64,000 nucleotides of DNA. Source: Mesorhizobium sp. M8A.F.Ca.ET.218.01.1.1. Lineage in GTDB: Bacteria > Pseudomonadota > Alphaproteobacteria > Rhizobiales > Rhizobiaceae. The position numbers and the translations under genes were made by a program. Positions 1 to 9,634 of the stretch are shown piece by piece. Where the stretch lies: positions 310,001 to 374,000 of the forward strand of contig NZ_SRUZ01000002.1 of the NCBI RefSeq assembly GCF_004791165.1. The letters run 5' to 3'. Numbering within the stretch: the stretch's first letter is position 1; each line of letters starts with the position of its first letter. The notes below the pieces were generated by a model, which saw nothing but the letters and a program-made list of their open reading frames with translations, ran no database searches and was not told the DNA's origin.

Positions 1-213
1 GCCACGCGAGGTACTCTCGTGGCATCAGCCGCCTCATACTGGGTGCAATGGGAGGCAGTCCTTCGCACGACAGAGGCTTTTCACAAATGTAGTGTGCAGC
101 TTAGGTCAAGATGGTCATGGAGCATGGAGCATGGAGCATGGACAGCTTGTTCCCGACCGAGCCGGCTCGACTGACGAGCGCGATCCGCGCATCTTATGCA
201 CAGCGGATTGAAA

Positions 214-369
214 TCAGCGTTCCGGTTTGTCGTCCCGATCAATTAGTATCCGCTCGGCGGCTCCGTCGAGATCTTCGTATTGACCGCTTCGCAATGCCCA
301 GACGAAGCCGGACACACCCAGTGCACCCAGAAAAAGGGCCACTGGTATGAGATAGAGCAACGTCGTCAC
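214..369 (-). CDS. fixS: FixS, cbb3 oxidase assembly protein (CcoS family)
   Basis: Small inner-membrane protein of 51 residues needed to mature cbb3-type cytochrome oxidase. The family signature is visible: one membrane helix (about residues 4-26) followed by the motif SGQYEDLDGAAERIL, then a short charged tail. I chose the GTG at 369, five bases after the fixI stop, because no ATG exists in frame before the helix; a TTG at residue 5 is the alternative. It is the last gene of fixGHIS and is probably translated by coupling to fixI. Length fits the family (about 50 residues). Confidence 0.85.
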   Translation of the reverse strand: MTTLLYLIPVALFLGALGVSGFVWALRSGQYEDLDGAAERILIDRDDKPER

Positions 370-374
370 GAGGA

Positions 375-2648
375 TTATGCCGAATAGCTGACTGCGGAGC
401 GTCCGACTTTTTGAATAACTTGCAGCGTCGCATTCGCCCCGAAGCCGTGCAAGCGCAATGCGTTTCCAATAACAAGCACCGATGAGGCAGACATGGCAAT
501 CGCCGCTAACAAAGGCGTGGCGTGCCCGAGGATGGCGATTGGTACTGCCACCGCATTGTAGACGATCGCAATCGCGATGTTCTGGCGGATCAGGTGTCCC
601 GCCTTGCGCGAGACGTCCAGCGCGAGAGGCACTGCCAGAAGGCTTTCGCGCAGGAATACGAAGTCGGCGGCATTGCGGCCAATGTCGGCGGCGGTAGCTG
701 GAGCGATCGAGACATGCGCCGCGCTGAGCGCCGGCGTGTCGTTGAGGCCGTCGCCAACCATCAGAACCTTGTGTCCGTCTTTCGCCAGGGTCTCGATGCG
801 CTCGACCTTGCCGGATGGCAGCAGGCACGGAACGAAGTCCTTGACACCCAGCATTTCTGCGACTTCACCGCAGGCACCCGCAGTATCGCCCGACAGCATT
901 TCCACTGACACCCCGGCATGGCTCAATTGCCCGATCGCCGCCTTGGCGTCTGCGCGCAGCGCGTCCTCAAAATCGAAGGTCGCGACAATGAACCCGTCTT
1001 TTGTCAGCACGGTTCCGCCATGTTTGCCTTCACCACCGGTCCGGGCTCTCCATCCAGCCCATCCGCGTCGGCCTAGCCGCCAGGTGCTTCCGGCTCCAGT
1101 GGCTTCGATTCCAAACCCTGGATGCTCGGTGACGGCATCAAATTTGTACTGCCCGCCGGGATGGGCAAAACCGGCTATGGCCTTTGAAAAAGGATGGCGG
1201 GAATGCGTAGCCATGTCTCCCGCGACTGCCAGCATGGCCGGATCGATCGACGATGCATTGACCAGCCGGGGCTGGCCGAGCGTGAGCGTTCCGGTCTTGT
1301 CGAACACCGCTGTATCAATCGTCGCCAGGCGCTCCATGGCAGAACCGTCCTTTACCATGATGCCGTTCTCAAACAGGCGCCGCGCGGCGACCACCTGAAC
1401 GATCGGTACGGCGAGGCCGAGCGCGCACGGGCAGGTGATGATCAGAACGGCAATGGCGATGGTTATCGCCCGGTGCCAGTCGCCGGTCACCGCCATCCAG
1501 CCAAGGAACGTCGCGAAGGCTGTGAGATGAACCACCGGGGCATAGAGCGCTGAAACGCGATCGGCGATCCGGCGATAATGCGCGCGGCCGCCCTCTGCGG
1601 CTTCCATAAGACGAACCATTTCCGCCAGAAACGAATCCTTCGCGGCGGCTGTCGCCTCAATCGTCAGCGGGCCGGTAAGATTGAGCACGCCGGCCTGAAC
1701 TGCTTCGCCCGGCGCCACGTTTTTCGGCGTGCTTTCGCCTGAGGCCAGCGAGCAGTCGAGATCCGACGTTCCCTGGATGATCTTGCCGTCGACGGGGATC
1801 CTCTCACCGGCTGCGATCAACAACCGCATGCCTGGTTCGATCTCGCCGACCGGCAAATAGTCGCGCGCGCCGTCGCTGCGCAGCACCATGGCGCCATGTG
1901 CGGCCAACTGGGACAGGCCTTTCACAGCGGTCCGGGCACGTTCGCGCATCACGTGATCCAACGTGCGGCCGATCAACAGGAAGAACAGCAGCGATACCGA
2001 CGCGTCAAAATAGGCGTGATCGCCATGGTTGATCGTCTCGTAGAGGCTCATGGCGTAGGCGAGCGAAACACCGACCGCGATCGGCACGTCCATATTCATG
2101 CGGCCATGGCGCAAAGCATTCCAGGCCGAACGGAAGAAGATGCCGCCGGCGAAGGCGAGGGCAGGAATGGCGATCAGCGCCGAGACCCAGTGAAACAGGT
2201 CGCGGGTAGCACCTTCGGCGCCGGACCAGACCGAGACCGAAAGCAGCATGATGTTGCCCGCCGCAAAGCCGGCAACCGCGACCGCGCGGATCAAATCCGA
2301 TAACGTCCTGTCCTTGTCGCCGACCTCGGAAGGGAAGAGATGCGCCTGGTAGCCTAGCCGCCCAAGCGCGACGACGAACGGTGGGACCTCGTCACCACGC
2401 CACCGGACAGAGACCCGTTTCGTCGACAGGTTGACGCGGGCGCTCTCGACGCGATCGAGCTTTCCCAGCGCCGTCTCGATCGTCTGGATGCAGCCTGCGC
2501 AATGAACCGTCGGTACTGAAAGATCGGTCTGGTGAAGATCATCGCCAAGCGATCGGCTCGCCAGCCTGATCTCCTGGCTGGACGGCAGGACCGATCCGGT
2601 GTTGACCAGATCAAGCGCCATTTCGGCGCCCGGTGCACAACAACTCAT
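375..2648 (-). CDS. fixI: FixI, copper-transporting P1B-type ATPase for cbb3 oxidase
   Basis: Cation-pumping ATPase of the inner membrane that supplies copper for CuB of cbb3 oxidase. The 757-residue product has an N-terminal metal-binding domain with VHCAGC near residue 48, a TCPCALG metal-channel motif near 405, the phosphorylated DKTGT near 450 and the hinge MVGDGLND near 632. A further cysteine pair (MSCCAP) sits at the extreme N-terminus. The ATG at 2648 overlaps the fixH stop as ATGA; longer readings in this frame would run through fixH and are rejected. It sits third in fixGHIS. Confidence 0.95.
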   Translation of the reverse strand: MSCCAPGAEMALDLVNTGSVLPSSQEIRLASRSLGDDLHQTDLSVPTVHCAGCIQTIETALGKLDRVESARVNLSTKRVSVRWRGDEVPPFVVALGRLGYQAHLFPSEVGDKDRTLSDLIRAVAVAGFAAGNIMLLSVSVWSGAEGATRDLFHWVSALIAIPALAFAGGIFFRSAWNALRHGRMNMDVPIAVGVSLAYAMSLYETINHGDHAYFDASVSLLFFLLIGRTLDHVMRERARTAVKGLSQLAAHGAMVLRSDGARDYLPVGEIEPGMRLLIAAGERIPVDGKIIQGTSDLDCSLASGESTPKNVAPGEAVQAGVLNLTGPLTIEATAAAKDSFLAEMVRLMEAAEGGRAHYRRIADRVSALYAPVVHLTAFATFLGWMAVTGDWHRAITIAIAVLIITCPCALGLAVPIVQVVAARRLFENGIMVKDGSAMERLATIDTAVFDKTGTLTLGQPRLVNASSIDPAMLAVAGDMATHSRHPFSKAIAGFAHPGGQYKFDAVTEHPGFGIEATGAGSTWRLGRRGWAGWRARTGGEGKHGGTVLTKDGFIVATFDFEDALRADAKAAIGQLSHAGVSVEMLSGDTAGACGEVAEMLGVKDFVPCLLPSGKVERIETLAKDGHKVLMVGDGLNDTPALSAAHVSIAPATAADIGRNAADFVFLRESLLAVPLALDVSRKAGHLIRQNIAIAIVYNAVAVPIAILGHATPLLAAIAMSASSVLVIGNALRLHGFGANATLQVIQKVGRSAVSYSA

Positions 2649-3142
2649 TGCAGCGCTCCATTGGAAATCATGATCCGGCGGACGTCGCGATACGGTTTGT
2701 CCAGACCGGCGTCGGCGTCGACTTCGACAATCCAGACGCCGTCCTTCGGCATGTGCTGGGCTGCGAATTCCTGGCCCGAGGCGGGTGCGAGGGTGACCGA
2801 CTTGTCCTCCTTCTCGTACGCGGGATGGCGAAACAGCACCTTGACGCCGTGCAAGGGAACCGGCTTGCCGGCGACGTCGGCGAGGCCATAGCGAACTTCG
2901 CCCCATGCGATGGTCAGCTTGCCGGTCCAGCCAAGTGCTGCCTGCGCCCGTCCTTCCTCGGCCTTCTTGTTGAATTGCTGGCTCGCCACATAGGTGTTTT
3001 CGACGACGAGGCCAGTCCAGCTTGTGCTGGCGAGCGTTGCCATGGTCAGATTGACTGCGATGACCACGCCGAAAAAGGCCAGGATGATGACCAGCATGTG
3101 CCTGCCGGTGAATTCACGAGGCTTTTGTACATTGGCAGTCAT
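2645..3142 (-). CDS. fixH: FixH family protein, cbb3 oxidase assembly
   Basis: Membrane-anchored assembly factor of 165 residues. A single N-terminal helix (about residues 15-38) is followed by a periplasmic domain typical of FixH, including the phrase GKLTIAWGEV. It overlaps both neighbours by four bases (ATGA with fixG upstream and with fixI downstream), so the three proteins are translated as a coupled set. The exact biochemical step of FixH is unsettled in the family; it acts with the copper ATPase FixI in oxidase maturation. Confidence 0.9.
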   Translation of the reverse strand: MTANVQKPREFTGRHMLVIILAFFGVVIAVNLTMATLASTSWTGLVVENTYVASQQFNKKAEEGRAQAALGWTGKLTIAWGEVRYGLADVAGKPVPLHGVKVLFRHPAYEKEDKSVTLAPASGQEFAAQHMPKDGVWIVEVDADAGLDKPYRDVRRIMISNGALQ

Positions 3143-4698
3143 CTGAGGGGCTCCGGCGCGTTGAAGGTGGCGGTGTACTCGTTCGACTCAAAGCTGGCTC
3201 TGTCCTCGACGCGGAACTTGAAGGTCTGTGCCGGAGCGCGGATCTGGTCCGCCGGCTGGCGAACGAAGACCCTCAGCATTTTCAGGCGGTCGGGTTCGAC
3301 CGGAATGGCGAAGGAACGGCCTGCGGGGATGTCGTCGCCGACGACGACCATGTCAGCGCCTTCAAGGCCCTGCATGGTTACGACGATCGTCCTCGGCTCG
3401 GGGATCATGTTGAGCAGCTTGACGGTATAGCCATTGCGGATGGATCCGTCGGTCAGCGTGACGAACTGGGGATTGCGATCATGCAATACGTTCAGTTCGA
3501 GCCGATCGCGCGTCAGCAGCGAATAGAGCAGGCCGAGGCCGATCAGCGACCACAAGCCCATGTAGACGTAGGTGCGCGGCCGAAAGATCTTGCGGATGTG
3601 AAAATGCGCCACCTTGTCGGAGAACAGGCCATCAGCGGTCCTGATCAGCGATGGATTGACTGAGCTGGACCCGCCTGCAGTCGCCAGCATCATGTTGGCG
3701 TTGTAGTCGGAGAGCGTCGCATAGGCGATCAGCCCACGCTCCTTGCCGAGCTTGTCCATGACGCCGTCACAGGCGTCGATGCAGAGCGCGCAAGTGATGC
3801 ATTCGAGCTGCTGGCCGTCGCGAATGTCTATCCCCATCGGGCAGACCGCGACACAGGCATTGCAGTCGACGCAGTCGCCCACGGGCTGGCCTGCGGCCAG
3901 CACCTTCTTGGCGTGGCGCGAACGCGGTTCGCCGCGCCAGTCATTGTAGGTGACAGTGAGGGAATTTTCATCGAGCATGGCCGCCTGGATGCGGGGCCAC
4001 GGGCACATATAGGTGCAGACCTGTTCGCGCATCAGACCGCCGAACGTGTAGGTGGTAGCCGTCAGGACGGCGACAGTGATGTAGGCGACGGGCGCCGCAG
4101 TGCCGGTGAAGAGCTCGCCGAGCAGCGTCGGTGCATCGGCAAAGTAGAAGATCCAGGCGCCGCCAGTCGCCGCCCCTATGACCAGCCAGATGGTGTGCTT
4201 GGACACACGCAGCATGAGCTTGCGCGCGGTCCAGGGACCTGCGTCAAGTTTCATGCGGGCGTTGCGGTCCCCCTCGATCGCACGTTCGACGACGAGGAAC
4301 AGATCGACCCACACCGTCTGAGGGCATGCATAGCCGCACCAGGCACGGCCGACAGTCGAGGTGATCAGGAAAAGACCGACGCCCGCCATGACCAGGAGGC
4401 CGGCCACATAGAAGAATTCCTGGGGCCATATCTCGATGAAGAAGAAGTAGAAGCGCCGGTTCGCGAGATCGAGCAGGACTGCCTGGTCCGGGGCAAATGG
4501 ACCGCGAGCCCAAGGCAGCCACGCAGCCAGGTAGTAGATGCCAAGTGTGATCGTCATCACCAGCCATTTGAAGCGACGAAAGTTGCCCGAGGCGCGCTTC
4601 GGAAAGATCTTTTGACGCGCGGCATAAAGCGGCTTGCGGGTTTTGGCGGAATTGACAGTTTCTGTTTCGAGCCGTGTCAACTGCGTCTTATCACGCAT
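3139..4698 (-). CDS. fixG: FixG, membrane ferredoxin-like protein (CcoG/RdxA family)
   Basis: Inner-membrane iron-sulfur protein of 519 residues, of the CcoG family linked to copper reduction and delivery for cbb3 oxidase. Several membrane helices surround a membrane-embedded cysteine pair (CGYACPQT, then CTYMCPWP). Next comes a two-cluster ferredoxin stretch with CVDCNACVAVCP and CITCALCIDAC, and a C-terminal periplasmic immunoglobulin-like domain. I start at the ATG at 4698 because GGAG lies seven bases upstream; a GTG at 4734 in the same frame has no comparable site. First gene of fixGHIS, separated from fixP by about 165 bases that contain a strong hairpin. Confidence 0.93.
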   Translation of the reverse strand: MRDKTQLTRLETETVNSAKTRKPLYAARQKIFPKRASGNFRRFKWLVMTITLGIYYLAAWLPWARGPFAPDQAVLLDLANRRFYFFFIEIWPQEFFYVAGLLVMAGVGLFLITSTVGRAWCGYACPQTVWVDLFLVVERAIEGDRNARMKLDAGPWTARKLMLRVSKHTIWLVIGAATGGAWIFYFADAPTLLGELFTGTAAPVAYITVAVLTATTYTFGGLMREQVCTYMCPWPRIQAAMLDENSLTVTYNDWRGEPRSRHAKKVLAAGQPVGDCVDCNACVAVCPMGIDIRDGQQLECITCALCIDACDGVMDKLGKERGLIAYATLSDYNANMMLATAGGSSSVNPSLIRTADGLFSDKVAHFHIRKIFRPRTYVYMGLWSLIGLGLLYSLLTRDRLELNVLHDRNPQFVTLTDGSIRNGYTVKLLNMIPEPRTIVVTMQGLEGADMVVVGDDIPAGRSFAIPVEPDRLKMLRVFVRQPADQIRAPAQTFKFRVEDRASFESNEYTATFNAPEPLR

Positions 4699-4798
4699 GT
4701 GCAACTCCACTTTCCCAGCCAATGTCAGGGGCACCTGTCGTAAAGCCTCGCGGTAGGATAGCCTTGCCGGGTTGTGCAGATCGCATTAGGGATGGTGT

Positions 4799-4824
4799 CG
4801 AGGCCCGGCTCACGCCGGGCCTCG
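4799..4824 (-). other. Perfect intercistronic hairpin between fixP and fixG
   Basis: An 11-base-pair perfect stem closes a four-base loop (arm CGAGGCCCGGC). No run of T follows in the direction of transcription, so it does not look like an intrinsic terminator. A role in mRNA processing or in lowering fixGHIS expression relative to fixNOQP is an inference. Confidence 0.5.
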
Positions 4825-4864
4825 TCCGCTTGGCAGGGGGGACCGAAGAATAGGACTTCCATTC

Positions 4865-5728
4865 CTATTCTCCGCCGCCAAGCGAATGGACATAAACTGC
4901 AAGTTCCTTGACCTTGATCTCGCCGAGACGGCCAACCCAGGCCGGCATGACGCCCTGTTTTGGCGCACGGACCTGTGCGGCGATGGCTGTCTCACCGGAT
5001 CCATAGAGCCAGATCGCATCGGTCAGGTCGGGGGCGCCGAATTCCCTGTTGCCTTTTGCATTGTCGCCGTGACAGGCGACGCAGTTCTCGGCAAAGACCT
5101 TGGCGCCGGGTTGGATCAGACTTGCATCGCGGACCTTGCCGGAAAGGCTGGCCACGTAGGCGCTGACTTGTGCGATCTGGTCGGCGGTAATGATGTCGCC
5201 GAAGGCCGGCATTTCCGACAGGCGCGTGTCCGGATCGGATGCGAAGCGGATGCCGTGCGTAATCGTCTGCTGGATCTGCTCGGCCTTGCCGCCCCATAGC
5301 CAGTCGTCGTCGTTGAGATTGGGAAAGCCCTTGGAACCTTGGGCGCCGGAGCCGTGACATTGTACGCAATTGACCTTGAAAGCGGCGCCACCGGCGGCGA
5401 TTGCGAATTCGCGCAGGCCGTCGTCCGCGGAGATCTCCGAGACGCTCTTGGACTCCACCGCCGAGATATATTTGCCCTTGGCGGCCTCAGCCGCAGTCAG
5501 CTCGTTCCTGACCTCGTTGCGGCTGGAATAGCCGAGCACACCCTTCGTCGCCGAGTGCAACAGAGGCCATGCTGGATAGGCGATGGTGTAGCCTATCGCC
5601 CAGACAATGGTGACGTAAAAGGTGATAACCCACCATCTGGGAAGCGGGTTGTTCAGCTCCCGGATGCCATCCCATTCGTGGCCGGTGGTCGAGACGCCAG
5701 AGATTTCATCGATATGCTCGTCGCTCAT
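4865..5728 (-). CDS. fixP: FixP, dihaem cytochrome c subunit III of cbb3 oxidase
   Basis: Electron-entry subunit of cbb3 oxidase, 287 residues. An N-terminal membrane anchor (about residues 30-55, after NPLPRWW) is followed by two cytochrome c domains, each with a CXXCH haem site: CVQCH near residue 125 and CVACH near residue 215. The ATG at 5728 follows the fixQ stop by two bases; the reading frame is open further upstream, but that stretch overlaps fixQ and fixO. Last gene of fixNOQP. Confidence 0.96.
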   Translation of the reverse strand: MSDEHIDEISGVSTTGHEWDGIRELNNPLPRWWVITFYVTIVWAIGYTIAYPAWPLLHSATKGVLGYSSRNEVRNELTAAEAAKGKYISAVESKSVSEISADDGLREFAIAAGGAAFKVNCVQCHGSGAQGSKGFPNLNDDDWLWGGKAEQIQQTITHGIRFASDPDTRLSEMPAFGDIITADQIAQVSAYVASLSGKVRDASLIQPGAKVFAENCVACHGDNAKGNREFGAPDLTDAIWLYGSGETAIAAQVRAPKQGVMPAWVGRLGEIKVKELAVYVHSLGGGE

Positions 5729-5730
5729 GA

Positions 5731-5880
5731 TCACTCGTCCTCGAGCGGAATGCGGGCCGCTTCGTCGGCCAGCCTTCGGCTGCCGGGGCGTAGGGCAAAG
5801 GCGATGCACCCCACGAAGAACAGCGCCATCGCAACCAGGCCCCAGCTGTCGGCAAACGCCCGCATCAAATTGTAGGTCAT
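5731..5880 (-). CDS. fixQ: FixQ, small subunit IV of cbb3 oxidase
   Basis: A 49-residue one-helix protein that stabilises the cbb3 complex. Reading back from the ATG at 5880 gives MTYNLMRAFADSWGLVAMAL, followed by the end of the helix and a polar tail with EAARIPLEDE. Its size and its position between fixO and fixP match CcoQ. It lies in a different frame from fixO and fixP. Confidence 0.93.
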   Translation of the reverse strand: MTYNLMRAFADSWGLVAMALFFVGCIAFALRPGSRRLADEAARIPLEDE

Positions 5881-5891
5881 CAGCGTTCTCC

Positions 5892-6623
5892 TCAGCGGTA
5901 GCCGGCGGCTTCGTCGTAATTTTTGAAGTCGACCAGTGTGCCAAGCATCTGCAGGTAGGCGAGCAGGGCATCCATTTCGGTGACCTGTTGCGGGTTGCCG
6001 TCGAAGTCGCCGATCTTGGCTTTTGGGTAACGCGCCTCAAGGCCTGATGTGTCGGCATTGGGATCGGCCTGCGCCGCCAGATCCGCATTGGCGTGGACGA
6101 TCATGTCATCGGTGTAAGGGACGGCTACAAGCCTGTTGGCGACCAGATGCGTTGAGAAATCCTTCACGTCGATCGGCGTGTCTTTCAGGAACCCATAGCT
6201 CGGCATGATCGATTCCGGCACCACCGAGCGCGGGTCGGTAAGATGCGCGACATGCCATGCATTCGAGTAGCGGTCGCCAACTCTGGCGAGATCCGGCCCG
6301 GTGCGCTTCGATCCCCACTGGAAGGGGTGATCGTACATGGACTCGGCAGCTAGGCTGTAGTGGCCATAGCGCTCAACTTCGTCGCGGAACGGCCTGATCA
6401 TCTGGCTATGACAGAGGTAGCAGCCCTCGCGCATATAGATGTTGCGCCCGACAAGTTCGAGCGGCGAATAGGGGCGCATGCCTTCCACCTTCTCGATCGT
6501 ATTGTCGAGATAGAAGAGAGGCGCGATCTCGACGATGCCGCCGACCGTCACCACGAGCAGCGAGCCAACGAGAAGAAGCGTGGCGTTCTTCTCGATGATT
6601 GCGTGTTTGTCCATCAAGCCCAT
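5892..6623 (-). CDS. fixO: FixO, monohaem cytochrome c subunit II of cbb3 oxidase
   Basis: Membrane-anchored cytochrome c subunit of cbb3 oxidase, 243 residues, the usual family length. One N-terminal helix (about residues 13-35) precedes the haem site CYLCH near residue 73, within the conserved stretch [15 protein letters not shown]. The ATG at 6623 overlaps the fixN stop (TAATG), so translation is coupled; a second ATG nine bases downstream is possible. Confidence 0.96.
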   Translation of the reverse strand: MGLMDKHAIIEKNATLLLVGSLLVVTVGGIVEIAPLFYLDNTIEKVEGMRPYSPLELVGRNIYMREGCYLCHSQMIRPFRDEVERYGHYSLAAESMYDHPFQWGSKRTGPDLARVGDRYSNAWHVAHLTDPRSVVPESIMPSYGFLKDTPIDVKDFSTHLVANRLVAVPYTDDMIVHANADLAAQADPNADTSGLEARYPKAKIGDFDGNPQQVTEMDALLAYLQMLGTLVDFKNYDEAAGYR

Positions 6624-8242
6624 TACCTGGCTCCTGATCGCGCAGGTCGGATGGCGACGGGGCTCGGCATCGGCTCCTCCTCGCGCTGGTGGCCGAGGAT
6701 GGTCCTGGTGATGTTCCAGGCCATGATCAGCGCGCCGGAGAGGTACATGGCCCCACCGATGGCGCGCATGACATAGTAGGGGTGCATGGCGGCGACGGTC
6801 TCGGCGAAGGAGTAGACCAGGAAGCCCTGCTCGTCGTATTCGCGCCACATCAGGCCCTGCATGACGCCGGATACCCACATCACCGCGGCGTAGACAACGA
6901 TACCAAGTGTCGCCAGCCAGAAATGCCAGGTGACCAGCCGCAACGAGTAGAGCCGTTGCCGGTTCCAGAGCTTCGGCACCATGTAGTAGATTGCGCCGAA
7001 CGAGATCATGCCAACCCAGCCGAGCGCGCCCGAATGGACGTGGCCGATCGTCCAGTCGGTATAATGCGACAGCGAATTGACCGCCCGGATCGCCATGATG
7101 GGGCCTTCGAAGGTCGACATGCCATAGAAGGCGACGGCCATCACCATCATGCGTATGATCGGATCGGTGCGCAGCTTGTCCCAGGCGCCGGACAGCGTCA
7201 TCAGGCCGTTGATCATGCCGCCCCAGGACGGCATCCACAGCATGATCGAGAACACCATGCCGAGCGTCTGCGCCCAATCGGGCAAGGCGGTGTAGTGCAG
7301 GTGATGCGGCCCGGCCCAGATGTAGAGAAAGATGATCGCCCAGAAATGGACGATCGACAGCCGGTACGAATAGACTGGCCGGTTCGCCTGCTTGGGCACG
7401 AAATAATACATCATGCCGAGGAAGCCGGCGGTGAGAAAGAAGCCGACCGCGTTGTGGCCGTACCACCATTGCGTCAAGGCGTCCTGGACCCCTGAAAAGG
7501 CGGAGTAGCTCTTGGAGCCCAGGAACGAGACTGGTATGGACAGGTTGTTGACCACATGCAGCATCGCGATGGTGACGATGAACGACAGGTAGAACCAGTT
7601 GGCCACGTAGATATGCGGTTCCTTGCGCTTCAGGATCGTGCCAAGGAACAGAATGAGGTAGGCGACCCAGACGATGGTCAGCCAGACATCCACATACCAT
7701 TCGGGTTCGGCGTACTCGCGGCCCTCGGTGATGCCGAGCAGGTAGCCGGTCGCGGCCATGACGATGAACAGCTGGTAGCCCCAGAAGACGAACCAGGCCA
7801 GATCACGGCCGAAGAGGCGGGCGCGGCAGGTGCGCTGCACGACATACAGAGACGTGCAAAGCAGCGCGTTGCCGCCGAAGGCGAAGACGACACCGGATGT
7901 GTGCAACGGCCGCAAACGACCGAAATTGAACCAGGGCTGGATGTTGAGATCGGGGTAGGCGAGCTGCAGCGCGATCACCACGCCGACCAGCATGCCGACG
8001 ACACCCCAGAACACGGTGGCGATCGCGCCGTAGCGGATCGGACCATCCATGTAAGCGGATGGGTCAATCGGAGCTGCTGGCTTGAACTCCGTGTTGCGCA
8101 ACAGGATCGCAGTGAAACCAGCCACTGCGAAGAACAACACCCACATGTGTCGGCGGAAAGGTTCATCCACGCCGAAGCCGGCGGCCACCAGGGCCGCAAA
8201 AGCGAACACGCTTAGAAGGACGATCTCTGTGCCGAATTTCAT
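6623..8242 (-). CDS. fixN: FixN, catalytic subunit I of cbb3 oxidase
   Basis: Haem-copper oxidase subunit that reduces O2 at high affinity in the inner membrane, 539 residues. About twelve hydrophobic segments are visible. Histidine-rich haem and CuB ligand regions are seen, including [18 protein letters not shown] and the [16 protein letters not shown] stretch. Head of fixNOQP. An FNR/FixK-like box centred about 80 bases upstream predicts induction at low oxygen. Confidence 0.97.
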   Translation of the reverse strand: MKFGTEIVLLSVFAFAALVAAGFGVDEPFRRHMWVLFFAVAGFTAILLRNTEFKPAAPIDPSAYMDGPIRYGAIATVFWGVVGMLVGVVIALQLAYPDLNIQPWFNFGRLRPLHTSGVVFAFGGNALLCTSLYVVQRTCRARLFGRDLAWFVFWGYQLFIVMAATGYLLGITEGREYAEPEWYVDVWLTIVWVAYLILFLGTILKRKEPHIYVANWFYLSFIVTIAMLHVVNNLSIPVSFLGSKSYSAFSGVQDALTQWWYGHNAVGFFLTAGFLGMMYYFVPKQANRPVYSYRLSIVHFWAIIFLYIWAGPHHLHYTALPDWAQTLGMVFSIMLWMPSWGGMINGLMTLSGAWDKLRTDPIIRMMVMAVAFYGMSTFEGPIMAIRAVNSLSHYTDWTIGHVHSGALGWVGMISFGAIYYMVPKLWNRQRLYSLRLVTWHFWLATLGIVVYAAVMWVSGVMQGLMWREYDEQGFLVYSFAETVAAMHPYYVMRAIGGAMYLSGALIMAWNITRTILGHQREEEPMPSPVAIRPARSGAR

Positions 8243-8316
8243 TGCAGATCCCGATCTCGAATCTGGTGGATGCCAAATCCGCAGCGCACTAATCGCGCAG
8301 CCGCCGCCCCCTCGCC

Positions 8317-8330
8317 CTGATCTATGTCAG
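8317..8330 (-). promoter_or_regulatory. FNR/FixK-type box (anaerobox) upstream of fixN
   Basis: CTGATCTATGTCAG on the plus strand matches the FNR/FixK consensus TTGAT-N4-ATCAA except at the two outermost bases, which are changed symmetrically (C and G). It ends 75 bases before the fixN ATG, a usual place for a class II activator site. Confidence 0.7.
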
Positions 8331-8738
8331 GCCGCAAGATTTTGTGTCGGCGGCGCAATCAGCAGGTGGCGAATGAACGAGGAACGCAGCGCGGGCTCAC
8401 CCCCCTCATGGAAGGCGTTCCCTGGGTTGGGCGGGCGCAGACGCGATCGCTGAGGCGAAAGCTGAGGCCCTGCGCGCGTTGGATGCTATTGCCGATGCCC
8501 TGCCAAACGTTGTTCGGATCCCATTGGAAACGAACGCGATCGTTCCGCCGAGCCGTGGCAGATTAAGGACCATGCTTCGCCGGTATGTGCCGAAACACAC
8601 CTGGCGATTGGTCACGTTCCTATCAAAGCCCGAAAGCTGTTTGTCTCGACCGTGACGCCGCTTCGTCGAAGGCGCGGCAACATCGCATTAAAAGGCAAAC
8701 ACGGCCCGCCCCGGAGTCATGCGACATGGCCTCGCCGC
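8331..8738. other. Gap between fnrN and the fixN promoter; no convincing gene
   Basis: No open frame here has a credible start and family resemblance. One plus-strand frame around 8428-8650 reads as an alanine-rich, protein-like stretch (ADAIAEAKAEALRALDAIAD) without a start codon. It may be a gene fragment of unknown origin. Confidence 0.3.
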
Positions 8739-9482
8739 TTAGGGCCGCTCGCGTCCGCCGCCACAGCGCTTCTGCAGACGGCTTATGCTGTCCACCGTCA
8801 CATGGCGTGCGTTCTCAATCCGAATCACCCCGTCAGCCCGCAATCGCGTCAGTTGGCGGCTCACGGTCTCGTTGGTGATTCCAAGGAAATCAGACATTTC
8901 GACACGCGTCAGCGGCAGATCGAAGGACGCCGACCCGGAAGCCGCATCGAGACTGGAATCGATATTCCGGGCCATCATGAGGAGAAAAGTCGCTACCTTT
9001 TCCGGAGCTGTCTTGCGCCCCAGCGTCACCATCCACTCGCGCGCCTCATCGAGTTCATTCAGCGTCTGTTTGAGCAGGCGATGCTCGAATTCCCGTGACG
9101 CCTTCATCATCCGTTCGACGGCCGCTCGCGGAAACGAACACAGCGTGACTGCTGTTGCCGCTTCCGCATTGATCGAGCTTTCCACCTTGAAAGGACGTCC
9201 CAGAAAATCCGGTGCAAACTGGAGACCGACGATCTGCTGGCGCCCATCCGACAGGCTCTTTGATAGCTTTACAACGCCTGAAAGCACGTTGGAGTAGCTG
9301 TCGACGTTCTGTGCCTCGCCGGTCAACTCCATTCCTGACTCGATCCGGCGACGCGAGCAAGTCTTGGCGAGCCCAACCAAATTGTCTGGATCGAGCGCAC
9401 CGCAGACACCGCGACGCCGTGCCTCGCAAGGGAAGCAAAGAACAGGAATGCCGGAACTATGAATGTCTTGCCGAAAGGTCAT
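8739..9482 (-). CDS. fnrN: FnrN, oxygen-sensing Crp/Fnr-family regulator
   Basis: A 247-residue regulator with an N-terminal cysteine cluster (CFPCEARRRGVC, residues about 16-27) and a fourth cysteine in VTLCSF near residue 113. This is the set that holds the 4Fe-4S cluster of FNR, so it senses O2 directly, unlike FixK, which lacks these cysteines. The C-terminal helix-turn-helix reads MSDFLGITNETVSRQLTRL, with the FNR-type ETVSR recognition helix. Diverges from hemN across a shared anaerobox and lies just upstream of fixNOQP, its likely target. Confidence 0.93.
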   Translation of the reverse strand: MTFRQDIHSSGIPVLCFPCEARRRGVCGALDPDNLVGLAKTCSRRRIESGMELTGEAQNVDSYSNVLSGVVKLSKSLSDGRQQIVGLQFAPDFLGRPFKVESSINAEAATAVTLCSFPRAAVERMMKASREFEHRLLKQTLNELDEAREWMVTLGRKTAPEKVATFLLMMARNIDSSLDAASGSASFDLPLTRVEMSDFLGITNETVSRQLTRLRADGVIRIENARHVTVDSISRLQKRCGGGRERP

Positions 9483-9566
9483 GCGTTCGCCTTACCCGAT
9501 CCTAACTGCCGGCAGGATACCCATCCAGGGTAGAGAAATCCTGCGGCGGTTTGTCCATGAGCGCGG

Positions 9567-9580
9567 CTGATCGAGATCAG
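9567..9580. promoter_or_regulatory. FNR/FixK-type box between fnrN and hemN
   Basis: CTGATCGAGATCAG is a perfect 5+4+5 inverted repeat and matches TTGAT-N4-ATCAA but for the outer bases. It lies 54 bases before the hemN ATG and 84 bases before the fnrN ATG, so it could serve hemN activation and fnrN autoregulation. Confidence 0.7.
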
Positions 9581-9634
9581 GGTCTGCTTCAGCGATGCGT
9601 GCAGTGTTCCGGCGGGCAACACGGTGAACGCGAG

